Shown: piece by piece, positions 30,717-37,523 of the stretch
Position numbering within the stretch: the stretch's first letter is position 1
Layout: each line of letters opens with the position of its first letter
Assembly: GCF_002286975.1 (NCBI RefSeq)
Contig: NZ_NSKB01000016.1
Location: 1 to 37,523, forward strand
Reading direction: 5' to 3'
Source of the DNA: Halomonas salipaludis
Lineage (GTDB): Bacteria > Pseudomonadota > Gammaproteobacteria > Pseudomonadales > Halomonadaceae
Length of the DNA: 37,523 bases
Notes under the pieces: generated by a model
What the model was told of the DNA's origin: nothing
Databases searched by the model: none
Seen by the model: the letters and a program-made list of their open reading frames with translations, nothing else
Translations under genes and position numbers: made by a program

Positions 30717-32273
30717 ATGCCTACACCTTTTCGTAATGAGGGTAAGCTGCAAACTGTGCAGCCCTTTATCCGTCTACATCCTGATGATAATGTTATTATC
30801 GCTCGTTCAGATATCATTTCGGGCGCAGTACTTTCACTTCCAGAAGCATCATTCGAAACCAGAGACCTGATTCCGTCCGGCCACAAGGTCGCAGCAAGCT
30901 CAATCAATAAGGGAGCACCGGTACGAAGATACGGGCAAATTATCGGTTTTGCATCACAGGATATTAGCGCTGGCGAACATGTGCACGGTCACAATCTCGA
31001 TATGGGTGAGTTTACCCGGGAATATGACTTCTGTGCTGATGTGAATCCGGTCGAATATGTGAGTAAAGCTGCGACTTTCCGCGGCATTGTCCGGCCTGAT
31101 GGGCGTGTGGCTACACGCAACTATATCGGCGTACTGACCACAGTAAACTGCTCAGCCACAGTTGCTCGTGGGATTGCGCAGCACTTCACTTCTGAGTTAT
31201 TGCGTGACGTGCCGAATGTCGACGGAGTGGTGGCCCTAACCCACGGATTGGGCTGCTGTATGGACACGGGCGGCGAAGGCATGCGGGTACTTCAGCGCAC
31301 CGTGGCAGGCTATGCTCGGCATGTTAACTTTTCAGGTATTCTTGTCGTCGGATTGGGTTGTGAAGCAAATCAGATTTCGACACTATTTGAGGCACAGTCG
31401 CTCTCTGAGACTTGTCAGGTGCGTTCGCTAATTATTCAGAATACTGGCGGCACATCGAAGACAATCGACAAAGGAATTGGTATCGTCAAGGATATGCTGG
31501 TGCACGCTAATAATGTAGATCGCCAGCCTGTCCCGGCAAGCCATCTTGTGCTAGGCCTTGAATGTGGCGGCTCGGACGGATACTCAGGTATTAGTGCGAA
31601 CCCAGCATTGGGGGTCGCAGTAGACCTACTGGTTCGCCATGGTGGGACTGCTGTGCTTGCTGAAACACCCGAGGTTTACGGTGCTGAGCACCTGCTAACC
31701 CGCCGTGCTGTATCCCAGTCGGTGGGAGAGAAGCTGATTGAGCGCATTAGGTGGTGGGAGGATTATACCAACCGGAACCGTGGCGAGATGAACAATAATC
31801 CCACTCCTGGCAACAAGGCAGGAGGCCTAACGACCATTCTCGAAAAATCTTTGGGTGCAGTGGCGAAGAGCGGAACCACACCTTTGGTAGAAGTTTACGA
31901 ATACGCAGAAAATATCACTGCAAAAGGGTTTGTTTTCATGGACACGCCAGGCTATGACCCAGTCTCTGTCACTGGGATGGTGTCGGGCGGAGCTAACATA
32001 GTCTGCTTCACCACGGGTCGTGGTTCGGCATATGGCTGCGCTCCATCACCGTCTCTTAAATTGTCTACCAACTCTGAACTCTGGGAGCGGCAGGAAGAAG
32101 ATATAGACATCAACTGCGGTACCATTCTGGACGGTAAAGAGACAGTCGATGAAGCCGGGCGCAGGATATTCGAGACAATTCTTCGCATTGCTTCGGGGGA
32201 GAAAACGAAATCTGAATTGCACGGTTATGGGCAAAACGAGTTCGTTCCATGGTCCATTGGCGCTGTGATGTAG
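30717..32273 (+). CDS. UxaA-family dehydratase (altronate/galactarate type), SAF plus C-terminal domain
   Basis: 518 residues. ATG at 30717 has ggaaag six bases upstream. The N-terminal SAF-like part covers about residues 1-110 (NVIIARSDIISGAVL... ). The UxaA domain begins IVRPDGRVATRNYIGVLTTVNCSA and contains LTHGLGCCMDTGGEGM, VVGLGCEANQIS, GLECGGSDGYSGISANPALG and GTTPLVEVYEYAENITAKG. Family members dehydrate sugar acids or related hydroxy acids (altronate, galactarate, sulfolactate) with an iron-dependent site. Both halves are fused in one gene, as in single-chain UxaA/GarD. Substrate not determined. Confidence 0.88.
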   Translation: MPTPFRNEGKLQTVQPFIRLHPDDNVIIARSDIISGAVLSLPEASFETRDLIPSGHKVAASSINKGAPVRRYGQIIGFASQDISAGEHVHGHNLDMGEFTREYDFCADVNPVEYVSKAATFRGIVRPDGRVATRNYIGVLTTVNCSATVARGIAQHFTSELLRDVPNVDGVVALTHGLGCCMDTGGEGMRVLQRTVAGYARHVNFSGILVVGLGCEANQISTLFEAQSLSETCQVRSLIIQNTGGTSKTIDKGIGIVKDMLVHANNVDRQPVPASHLVLGLECGGSDGYSGISANPALGVAVDLLVRHGGTAVLAETPEVYGAEHLLTRRAVSQSVGEKLIERIRWWEDYTNRNRGEMNNNPTPGNKAGGLTTILEKSLGAVAKSGTTPLVEVYEYAENITAKGFVFMDTPGYDPVSVTGMVSGGANIVCFTTGRGSAYGCAPSPSLKLSTNSELWERQEEDIDINCGTILDGKETVDEAGRRIFETILRIASGEKTKSELHGYGQNEFVPWSIGAVM

Positions 32274-32370
32274 AAAAATTGATGAGTCGTCCATAAAAAA
32301 GCGCTGATTCTTAATTTTATTAAAAATAAAATGTAAAGAAACATGCTGAGCTTTCAGCGAGGAGAGATGC

Positions 32371-34272
32371 ATGGTCAACAGCCGTAGCTATAAGGTGGGG
32401 CTCATTAGGGCAGTATGCGTTATCATGGCGACTTATTTTTTTTGGATCGCGATGACCGGGATGCCAGAGCCGATGATAGTTCGTTCTATCTTTGTAAGTT
32501 TCGTACTTTTCTTAGGATTTCTCGGAGCGGGAGTAGCTACGCAAAAAAATACTGGTAGCGTTGGCTGGTACAATTGGATATTCGCTTTCTTTGGTGCAGC
32601 ATCTTCCATATATATTCATCTAGAATATGAGCGCATTTCATCTCGACTAATGCACCTTGATGAAGTAACTTTTGGGGACTGGTTCTTTGGGGTGGGAACG
32701 ATTCTACTTGTCCTTGAGTTGACACGCAGAACGGCTGGAAACACTCTATTAATTATTATTCTAGCAATTGTCCTCTACACCCTTTTCGGTAACTTTCTAC
32801 CTGGGACTTTTCACCACCCTGGAATTGCAATTGAATCATTATTTGAGCAATTATTTCTATCTACAAACGGTCTGTATGGTTCTCTTACCTCTCTTGCTCT
32901 GGCCGAAGTTTTCATGTTTATTATGTTCGGTGCTTTTTTGCAGGCTGCCGGCGGAATGGAGTTTTTTACTCGGGTCGCCGAGGCGGCAACTAAACGAGCC
33001 AAAGGTGGTCCAGCAAAGGCAGCTGTTCTAGGGAGTTCAATGTTCGGTGGCGTTAGTGGTAGTGGAGTCGCTAACGTTTACGCTACCGGGGCTGTGACAA
33101 TCCCGCTAATGCAGCGCGCCGGATTCCGCCCCCAATTTGCGGCCGCGACAGAATCCGTTTCCTCGGCCCTTGGTCAATTGATCCCCCCCGTCATGGGAGC
33201 TGCTGCGTTCATTATTGCTCAGTATTCGCGTACTTCCTATATCGATGTCGCGACCGCTGCTCTTGTACCGGCATTTCTATACATCTTTGCGATTTACGCA
33301 GCGGTACACATGGAGACAAATAGGCTCGGTATCGGTCTCTTCCGTCGCTTCGAAAATCCGCCATCAATGATATCAACCATGCGAGATTACGGGCATCTGG
33401 TGCTGCCGCTCGCACTGCTTGTTTACCTGCTGATATTGCGCCACTCCGCTTACTTCTCGGCAACCATGGCCACGTTAGCGGTTATCGCGCTAAGTGTACT
33501 ACGGCCCGCAACGCGGATGGCACCAAAGGTTCTTCTCGACGCTATTGAGACGGGCATCCGTCGTATCGTTTCTTTAACCGCGATCTTACTATCTGCTGGG
33601 CTTGCCGTTTCCGCACTTACTGCAACGGGAACCGTATTTGGTATCAGTGCAATGATCATAAACTTAGCTCAAGGACACCTGTTAGTGGCTGCTATATTGG
33701 TTGCTTCGACCACTATCCTGCTCGGCATGGGGCTGCCACCTGTAGGCGCTTTTCTCATAGCGGCTGTATTCGGTGCGCCTGCGCTTACTGAACTTGGCGT
33801 TGATCCGTTCACCGCCTACATGTTTATTTTCATGTTTTCGGTTGTTGCGTTAATCACCCCCCCAGTTTGTCTAACGAGCTTTGCTGCAGCTTCCATAGCC
33901 GAAGCGGATTTTATGAAAACAGGTGTTCAGGGGTTTTTTCTGGCCTTACCGGCATATTTAATTCCTTTCATCATTATATACGATCCAATTTATCTGAATC
34001 CTTTCGATCAAAGCCTGGAAAGCGGTTTAATGGCTCTGGCCACTGCTTTGATCGGAATCATTTCTATCGCTGGGTGCACAATTGGGCACTTCGTCACCAA
34101 GGTTCCTTGGATTCTACGCGGTGCCCTGCTGATTTCTGCCATAGTGCTTCTCTGGCCTGGACTCTTCACCGATGTCGTTGGGGCCACAGGGTTTGCCTTC
34201 ATAACGATTGTCCAGCTGTTGCGAAAATCTAAACAAGAGCGAAAGGGGGGGGATGCAGCAAAAGCCATTTAA
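32371..34272 (+). CDS. TRAP transporter fused permease (4TM-12TM, DctQM)
   Basis: 633 residues, with gaggagag seven bases before the ATG. Hydrophobic throughout, with a short DctQ-like start (to about residue 150) followed by a DctM-like part. Recognisable are LGSSMFGGVSGSGVANVYATGAVTIPLMQ, SVSSALGQLIPPVMGAAAFIIA and LLGMGLPPVGAFLIAAVFGAPALTELGVDPFTAYMFIF. The fused form is the permease of TAXI-type TRAP systems; the matching binding protein is next. Together they import the substrate of this operon with sodium. Confidence 0.92.
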   Translation: MVNSRSYKVGLIRAVCVIMATYFFWIAMTGMPEPMIVRSIFVSFVLFLGFLGAGVATQKNTGSVGWYNWIFAFFGAASSIYIHLEYERISSRLMHLDEVTFGDWFFGVGTILLVLELTRRTAGNTLLIIILAIVLYTLFGNFLPGTFHHPGIAIESLFEQLFLSTNGLYGSLTSLALAEVFMFIMFGAFLQAAGGMEFFTRVAEAATKRAKGGPAKAAVLGSSMFGGVSGSGVANVYATGAVTIPLMQRAGFRPQFAAATESVSSALGQLIPPVMGAAAFIIAQYSRTSYIDVATAALVPAFLYIFAIYAAVHMETNRLGIGLFRRFENPPSMISTMRDYGHLVLPLALLVYLLILRHSAYFSATMATLAVIALSVLRPATRMAPKVLLDAIETGIRRIVSLTAILLSAGLAVSALTATGTVFGISAMIINLAQGHLLVAAILVASTTILLGMGLPPVGAFLIAAVFGAPALTELGVDPFTAYMFIFMFSVVALITPPVCLTSFAAASIAEADFMKTGVQGFFLALPAYLIPFIIIYDPIYLNPFDQSLESGLMALATALIGIISIAGCTIGHFVTKVPWILRGALLISAIVLLWPGLFTDVVGATGFAFITIVQLLRKSKQERKGGDAAKAI

Positions 34273-34318
34273 CTCGACATTACATGTTTAACTTATATTT
34301 TATTTAAAGGGTGAGACC

Positions 34319-35323
34319 ATGAATAAATATACATTGAGCACTCTGATCGGATCGTTCGCGGTGGCTACTTTTTTCACAACGCCGAGCATTGCCAGCGAAA
34401 GCTATAATATCGACGCCCACACAGGAGCTGCCGGGGGGCTTTATATGGAGCCGACCGTGGTGTGGGTAGAGCAGCTGAAAGAGGCAATTCCGGAGTTGAG
34501 TATTTCCCCGGTGCCCGGCGGATCGATGACGAATCCGATTAACGTATCGAATTCCGATACACCATGGGTCATGGGTTGGACAACTCTTCCCCTTGCACGA
34601 CAATCTATGGCAGGCACTGGCGATTATGCGAGCCGTGTTCCCGACGGAATAAATAATTTGCGCGCATTATGGCGTGTCAATGCTTTAACATGGGGCGACA
34701 TTGTTGCCCGCCCTGGAGTCTTACCCGACGGAGTTTCCACTCTTGGCGAGTTCCTGGATACCGAGCCGGATGTACATTGGGTATTTAAGAGCAGAGGCAG
34801 TGGCGCTGAATCGATGATGCAGAAGATATTAGACGTTTATGATCTTAGCTACGATGACCTACGGGAGTGGGGCGAAGTCTCTTTCATGGACACAGCCGAT
34901 GGCGCCAGAATGCTTATTGATGGTCATGCCGACGTTTATGTGAACGCGCTTCCGATGCCGGACTCAAACATGCTAGATATAGACGCCTCCATCCCTAACC
35001 TGGAATGGATCGCCATCGATAAAGAACAGGCTGACATCCTCGCATCCGAACACGGTTACATATCGGATGAGCACCCAACTGGAGCCTATGACAGCCTCAA
35101 CTCTGGCCTGCATACGGTAGCGTACGATCATGTCGTCTTCGTTCGGGAAGAAATGGAAGAAGATATCGTATACAAAATTACTAAATCCATTCTGGGAAAT
35201 CCGGAGAGGACACAGGGTTTGCCCCAGCTTAGTGATTTCGATCCTGAATTGGCCGGAACACAGACGGTTTTTCCACTTCATGAAGGCGCGGAACGAGCTT
35301 ACAAAGAACTTGGACTGAAGTAG
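34319..35323 (+). CDS. TRAP transporter TAXI-family substrate-binding protein
   Basis: 334 residues. Signal peptide in the first 26 residues (cleavage after SIAS). The mature start SYNIDAHTGAAGGLYMEPTVVWVEQL and the GGSMTNPINVSNSDTPWVMGWTTLPLA region are TAXI-like. Other TAXI features are NNLRALWRVN and HTVAYDHVVFVREEM. TAXI proteins are the binding component for fused TRAP permeases and mostly bind dicarboxylates or amino acids. It lies 47 bp after the permease. Confidence 0.9.
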   Translation: MNKYTLSTLIGSFAVATFFTTPSIASESYNIDAHTGAAGGLYMEPTVVWVEQLKEAIPELSISPVPGGSMTNPINVSNSDTPWVMGWTTLPLARQSMAGTGDYASRVPDGINNLRALWRVNALTWGDIVARPGVLPDGVSTLGEFLDTEPDVHWVFKSRGSGAESMMQKILDVYDLSYDDLREWGEVSFMDTADGARMLIDGHADVYVNALPMPDSNMLDIDASIPNLEWIAIDKEQADILASEHGYISDEHPTGAYDSLNSGLHTVAYDHVVFVREEMEEDIVYKITKSILGNPERTQGLPQLSDFDPELAGTQTVFPLHEGAERAYKELGLK

Positions 35324-35759
35324 TTTTTACGAAATGGCGGAATTCTGTTGGGATTGCTGATTGGCGGGTGGTGCGAACAATATACGTTGATTTTCTCGAG
35401 GCTCGAGGTGACCTCAGTAAGAGAGTTCCGCCACTAGCCTTCGTTTTCCAGGAGGAATTCGCCTAAGCTAAGAGCTAACCCCCGGATTAGCCGGGGGATA
35501 CTTTAAGTTGGTCCGTTGTGATGCGGTCACAGGAAAACTTCATTCTCGGCCAAGAGATAGGAATGTCATATGTGGTTGGCTACATAAAGTAAAGCGCGAT
35601 CTCGATAGTCTGACGCTTTATGGAAGGCGGTCTCAATGACCAAGTGCAACACCTGACCCATCAGGTATCATGTTGCCACGCTCCATTGCTATCGTCATCT
35701 CACTGCTGAAGACCGTCGCCGTAACCGGTCATTTCCAGGCGTCTCAGGTACCGCTTGCA
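35324..35759. other. Noncoding gap downstream of TAXI operon
   Basis: The stretch contains a GC-rich hairpin (35479-35497), an inverted 8-mer tggcggaa (35334-35341) and ttccgcca (35426-35433), and an aggaggaat site with no start codon after it. No gene is supported. It may be a scar of a recombination that joined the catabolic block to the flavin reductase fragment. Confidence 0.4.
35479..35497 (+). terminator. Hairpin after TAXI operon
   Basis: cccccgg-attag-ccggggg is a perfect seven-pair stem, followed by atactttaagttg. The T content is weak, so it may be a poor terminator or a bidirectional stop. Confidence 0.5.
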
Positions 35760-35945
35760 TTACACACCCCGTAATGGCTGGATCAGTCCCACCGAGACCT
35801 TCCACTGGCGGTTGTCTTCCGACTGTACGACGACCGTCTTGCAGTTGATCTTGATCACTCGACCGAAGACCTGACCTTCGCGGGTCGCGAAGGAGACGGC
35901 CTGTCCCAGGGTCAGACGGCTCAGTACGTCAAGCTCTTGTCGGGC
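35760..35945 (-). pseudogene. 5'-truncated small beta-rich protein (C-terminal part)
   Basis: The C-terminal 60 residues, ELDVLSRLTLGQAVSFATREG then VFGRVIKINCKTVVVQSEDN and WKVSVGLIQPLRG, read as a small SH3-like domain of a common class of short proteins (G-V-F-tRdG...V-KiN-KtV-V...W-VsP). The open frame continues to 36161, but beyond about 35945 it is simply the complement of the plus-strand SnoaL-like sequence, which I regard as the real coding strand there. The gene therefore lost its start at the junction. Confidence 0.6.
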
Positions 35946-36173
35946 ACGGAGCGCGAGCGCATTTCCGCAGGCAAGAGCCTGCTGATCGTATATGAATGGG
36001 AGGGTCATCTCGAAGGCCGGCTCGGCCCGTTCGACGGCATCGGCCAACCGATCGAGCTTCGTGGAGCCTTCGCCTTGGCACTGGGCGAGGACGGCAAGTT
36101 GGCATCCTCGCTCGACTACTGGGAGCCTGAGGCATTCGCTCGCCAAGCCCATCTGGAACACACATCTTCATGA
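35937..36173 (+). pseudogene. SnoaL-like/NTF2-fold protein, 5'-truncated
   Basis: 78 codons from an unlikely TTG at 35937. The text IVYEWEGHLEGRLGPFDGIG, then IELRGAFALALGEDGKLASSLDYWEPEAFARQ, matches the C-terminal half of SnoaL-like ester cyclases (...GPF-x-G-x-x-V-x-RG...DYWD-x-AFARQ). The N-terminal half of the cone-shaped fold is absent because the sequence upstream belongs to a minus-strand gene. Its stop overlaps the flavin reductase ATG by four bases, as in an operon. Probably not functional. Confidence 0.65.
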
Positions 36174-36688
36174 AAGGTATCGACATGAGCGACGAGGGAA
36201 CGCTTTTCCGCGCGGCAATGGCACGCCTTGGCGCGGCAGTGAACGTCATCACCACCGATGGCATCGCAGGGCGCGGCGGTTTCACCGCCACCGCCGTCTG
36301 TAGCCTGAGCGACAACCCACCCAGCATTCTGGTGTGCATGAACCGAGGCAGTGCGCAGAATGCAATTTTTCGCACCAACGGCGCGCTCTGTGTCAACATC
36401 CTGGGCGAAAAGCAGAGATTCCTGGCCGACAAGTTCGCCGGCGCCACCCGCGAGGATACCGCCGCGCGGTTTGCCTCGGCACAATGGGAGGCGACCGACA
36501 CGGGGGCCCCCGCACTCGCTGATTCGCTTGCCAGCATCGACACCTGGATCCGCCAGATCTTGGAAGTGGCGACCCATGACGTCATGGTCTGCGACGTCGT
36601 GCGTATCCGCATGAACGAACCGACATCCGCCCTGATCTATTTCGGCCGAGATTATCACGCCCTGCCGGTGCCGGCGGCACTGTCGTGA
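36170..36688 (+). CDS. Flavin reductase, RutF/HpaC family
   Basis: 172 residues from ATG at 36170, or 167 from ATG at 36185, which has aaaggt 6 bp before it and fits the family start better (MSDEGTLFRAAMARLG). The domain runs LGAAVNVITTDGIAGRGGFTATAVCSLSDNPPSILVCMNRGS, LCVNILGEK, the THDVMVCDVVRIR strand and LIYFGRDYHAL at the end. It is strikingly like E. coli RutF in order and wording. These enzymes supply reduced FMN to a two-component monooxygenase; no monooxygenase gene is on this plasmid, so the partner must be elsewhere or was lost with the truncation upstream. Confidence 0.87.
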   Translation: MKGIDMSDEGTLFRAAMARLGAAVNVITTDGIAGRGGFTATAVCSLSDNPPSILVCMNRGSAQNAIFRTNGALCVNILGEKQRFLADKFAGATREDTAARFASAQWEATDTGAPALADSLASIDTWIRQILEVATHDVMVCDVVRIRMNEPTSALIYFGRDYHALPVPAALS

Positions 36689-36770
36689 TTCGACGCATGC
36701 TGCACGATACTCGACGGCGGACGGACGGCAAGATCACTGTCTTAGGAGTATGCAACGTCAACTACTTTGA

Positions 36771-36795
36771 GTGCGCCAGGCCTTGCCTGGCGCAC
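36771..36795. terminator. Perfect 11-pair hairpin after the flavin reductase
   Basis: gtgcgccaggc-ctt-gcctggcgcac is a perfect 11-base stem with a three-base loop, 83 bp after the reductase stop. There is no T-run, so it could be a weak terminator or a protein-binding palindrome. From 36796 to 37025 there is nothing else recognised. Confidence 0.6.
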
Positions 36796-37025
36796 TGCTG
36801 CGGTTATTCTATGAATCCAAGCTTTCGAGGCCGAGCCGGCTAGCTTCCTAGCCCAGTATACCGACACGATCTTGGTGGACGGCCGGCAGATGGTTATTTT
36901 CAGAAGACGGCTGCACCAGCCCATCGGGCGGACCGCTCGGTGGGCAGCGGACTTGTGAACGAGCCGTGTCAGCAATCCTATGCATGACCCCGGAATTGTT
37001 AAGAACGCTCATGTACGATACAGCC

Positions 37026-37130
37026 TTGTCCGGAAAACGATCGTTAGACGGCCAATCCGGACAATGTCCGAAAATAGGCTTGTTTGATGGGTTTTCGGAC
37101 AATAAGATAGACGGACGAATTAACGGACAA
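37026..37130. promoter_or_regulatory. res-like site: clustered inverted repeats before the recombinase
   Basis: ttgtccgg (37026-37033) pairs with ccggacaa (37057-37064); tgtccgaaaa (37065-37074) pairs with ttttcggaca (37092-37101); and two further acggac words lie at 37111 and 37124. Three closely spaced inverted subsites immediately upstream of a serine recombinase gene are the classical layout of a resolvase res site, with the crossover expected in the first subsite. Confidence 0.78.
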
Positions 37131-37142
37131 AAGGGGCGGTCA

Positions 37143-37523
37143 ATGGCGCTGATCGGCTATGCGCGGGTCTCGACGGCGGAGCAGGACGCCGCCTTGCAGA
37201 TGGATGCGCTGCTCAAGGAAGGATGCGAGCGGATCTTTGATGACACCGTCTCCGGCGCCAAGGCGGAACGCCCCGGCCTGACGGCCGCTCTAGAGTTTCT
37301 ACGTGACGGGGATGTGCTGGTCGTGTGGCGGCTGGATCGACTGGGACGCTCACTGCCGCATCTGATCGAGGTGGTCAGCACCCTGGAGGCGCGTGGTGTC
37401 GGATTCCGGTCGCTGACCGAAGCCATCGATACCACCACGCCGGGTGGGCGACTGATATTCCATGTGTTCGGTGCCCTGGGGCAGTTCGAGCGCGACCTGA
37501 TCCGTGATCGCACCAAGGCGGGA
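37143..37523 (+). CDS. Serine recombinase/resolvase, N-terminal part (continues at position 1)
   Basis: From ATG at 37143 (ggggcgg just upstream): MALIGYARVSTAEQDAALQM. S10 is the nucleophile and sits at the position normal for Tn3-type resolvases. The frame runs off the end of the window; the last 249 bases equal 1-249, so the protein is completed at 444 (191 residues in all). Functions with the inverted-repeat site at 37026-37130, probably in resolving plasmid multimers. Confidence 0.93.
   Translation, partial: MALIGYARVSTAEQDAALQMDALLKEGCERIFDDTVSGAKAERPGLTAALEFLRDGDVLVVWRLDRLGRSLPHLIEVVSTLEARGVGFRSLTEAIDTTTPGGRLIFHVFGALGQFERDLIRDRTKAG
37275..37523. repeat. Terminal redundancy, right copy
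   Basis: Exact copy of 1-249. See the left copy. The circular length is therefore 37,274 bp if the overlap is an assembly end. Confidence 0.93.

Noticed and set aside
35334-35433. Small transposable element bounded by tggcggaa/ttccgcca
   Set aside because: Only an 8-bp inverted match about 85 bp apart, with no target duplication and no other element-like structure; it could be chance.
35946-36161. N-terminal part of the 133-residue minus-strand frame
   Set aside because: The plus strand here reads as the C-terminal half of a SnoaL-like protein with family wording and an operon-style overlap with the flavin reductase. The minus-strand text in this part matches nothing I recognise.

Overview
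The window is best read as one complete circular plasmid. Its first 249 bases are repeated exactly as its last 249 bases (1-249 = 37275-37523), and a serine recombinase gene reads in frame across that join, so the circle would be about 37,274 bp. Gene content suggests a halophilic or marine gammaproteobacterium, possibly Halomonadaceae: TRAP transporters of two classes, a ColE1-like mobilization block, an iteron/Rep_3 replicon, and IS21, IS1380 and IS1595 elements. Host assignment is an inference. Base composition is mosaic: the mobilization/KfrA block is GC-rich, the two catabolic blocks are visibly AT-richer.

Layout, left to right. (a) 1-444: C-terminal part of the recombinase that starts at 37143. 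(b) 496-2435: two decayed IS1380-type right ends in tandem. (c) 2438-11211: a leftward operon of nine genes (asparaginase, GAF protein, TRAP DctP-Q-M, NAD-dependent epimerase, CE4 hydrolase resembling cyclic imide hydrolase, a small CxxC protein, a COG0523 GTPase), with a divergent FadR-type regulator. This looks like an uptake and hydrolysis pathway for an amide or imide. (d) 11458-13508: plasmid umuDC with truncated umuC and an IS1595-family element inserted in the presumed LexA box. (e) 13706-16561: maintenance core with an RHH protein, ParA, six ~100-bp repeats, Rep_3 initiator and four 22-bp iterons. (f) 16639-17152: RelBE-like toxin-antitoxin. (g) 17184-21478: KfrA-like coiled-coil protein, two small proteins, a candidate oriT region and mobC-A-B-D, with mobB and mobD nested in mobA.

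(h) 21543-25772: accessory region with two unknown ORFs divergent from an XRE regulator, a NYN-domain RNase-like gene with a small partner, a four-copy direct repeat, a 48-residue membrane ORF coupled to a tandem winged-helix protein, and the first part of an MmeI-like restriction-modification gene cut by IS21. (i) 25773-28364: intact IS21-family element. (j) 28485-35323: second catabolic operon with a GntR regulator, FAD oxidoreductase, UxaA-family dehydratase, fused TRAP permease and TAXI binding protein. (k) 35760-36688: two 5'-truncated genes joined head to head, then a RutF/HpaC-type flavin reductase. (l) 36771-37523: hairpin, a res-like site of inverted repeats and the recombinase start.

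The plasmid combines standard maintenance and transfer functions with two self-contained, regulated uptake-plus-catabolism cassettes. The least explained parts are the two repeat arrays that share one core sequence on either side of rep, and the 22-25 kb accessory segment.
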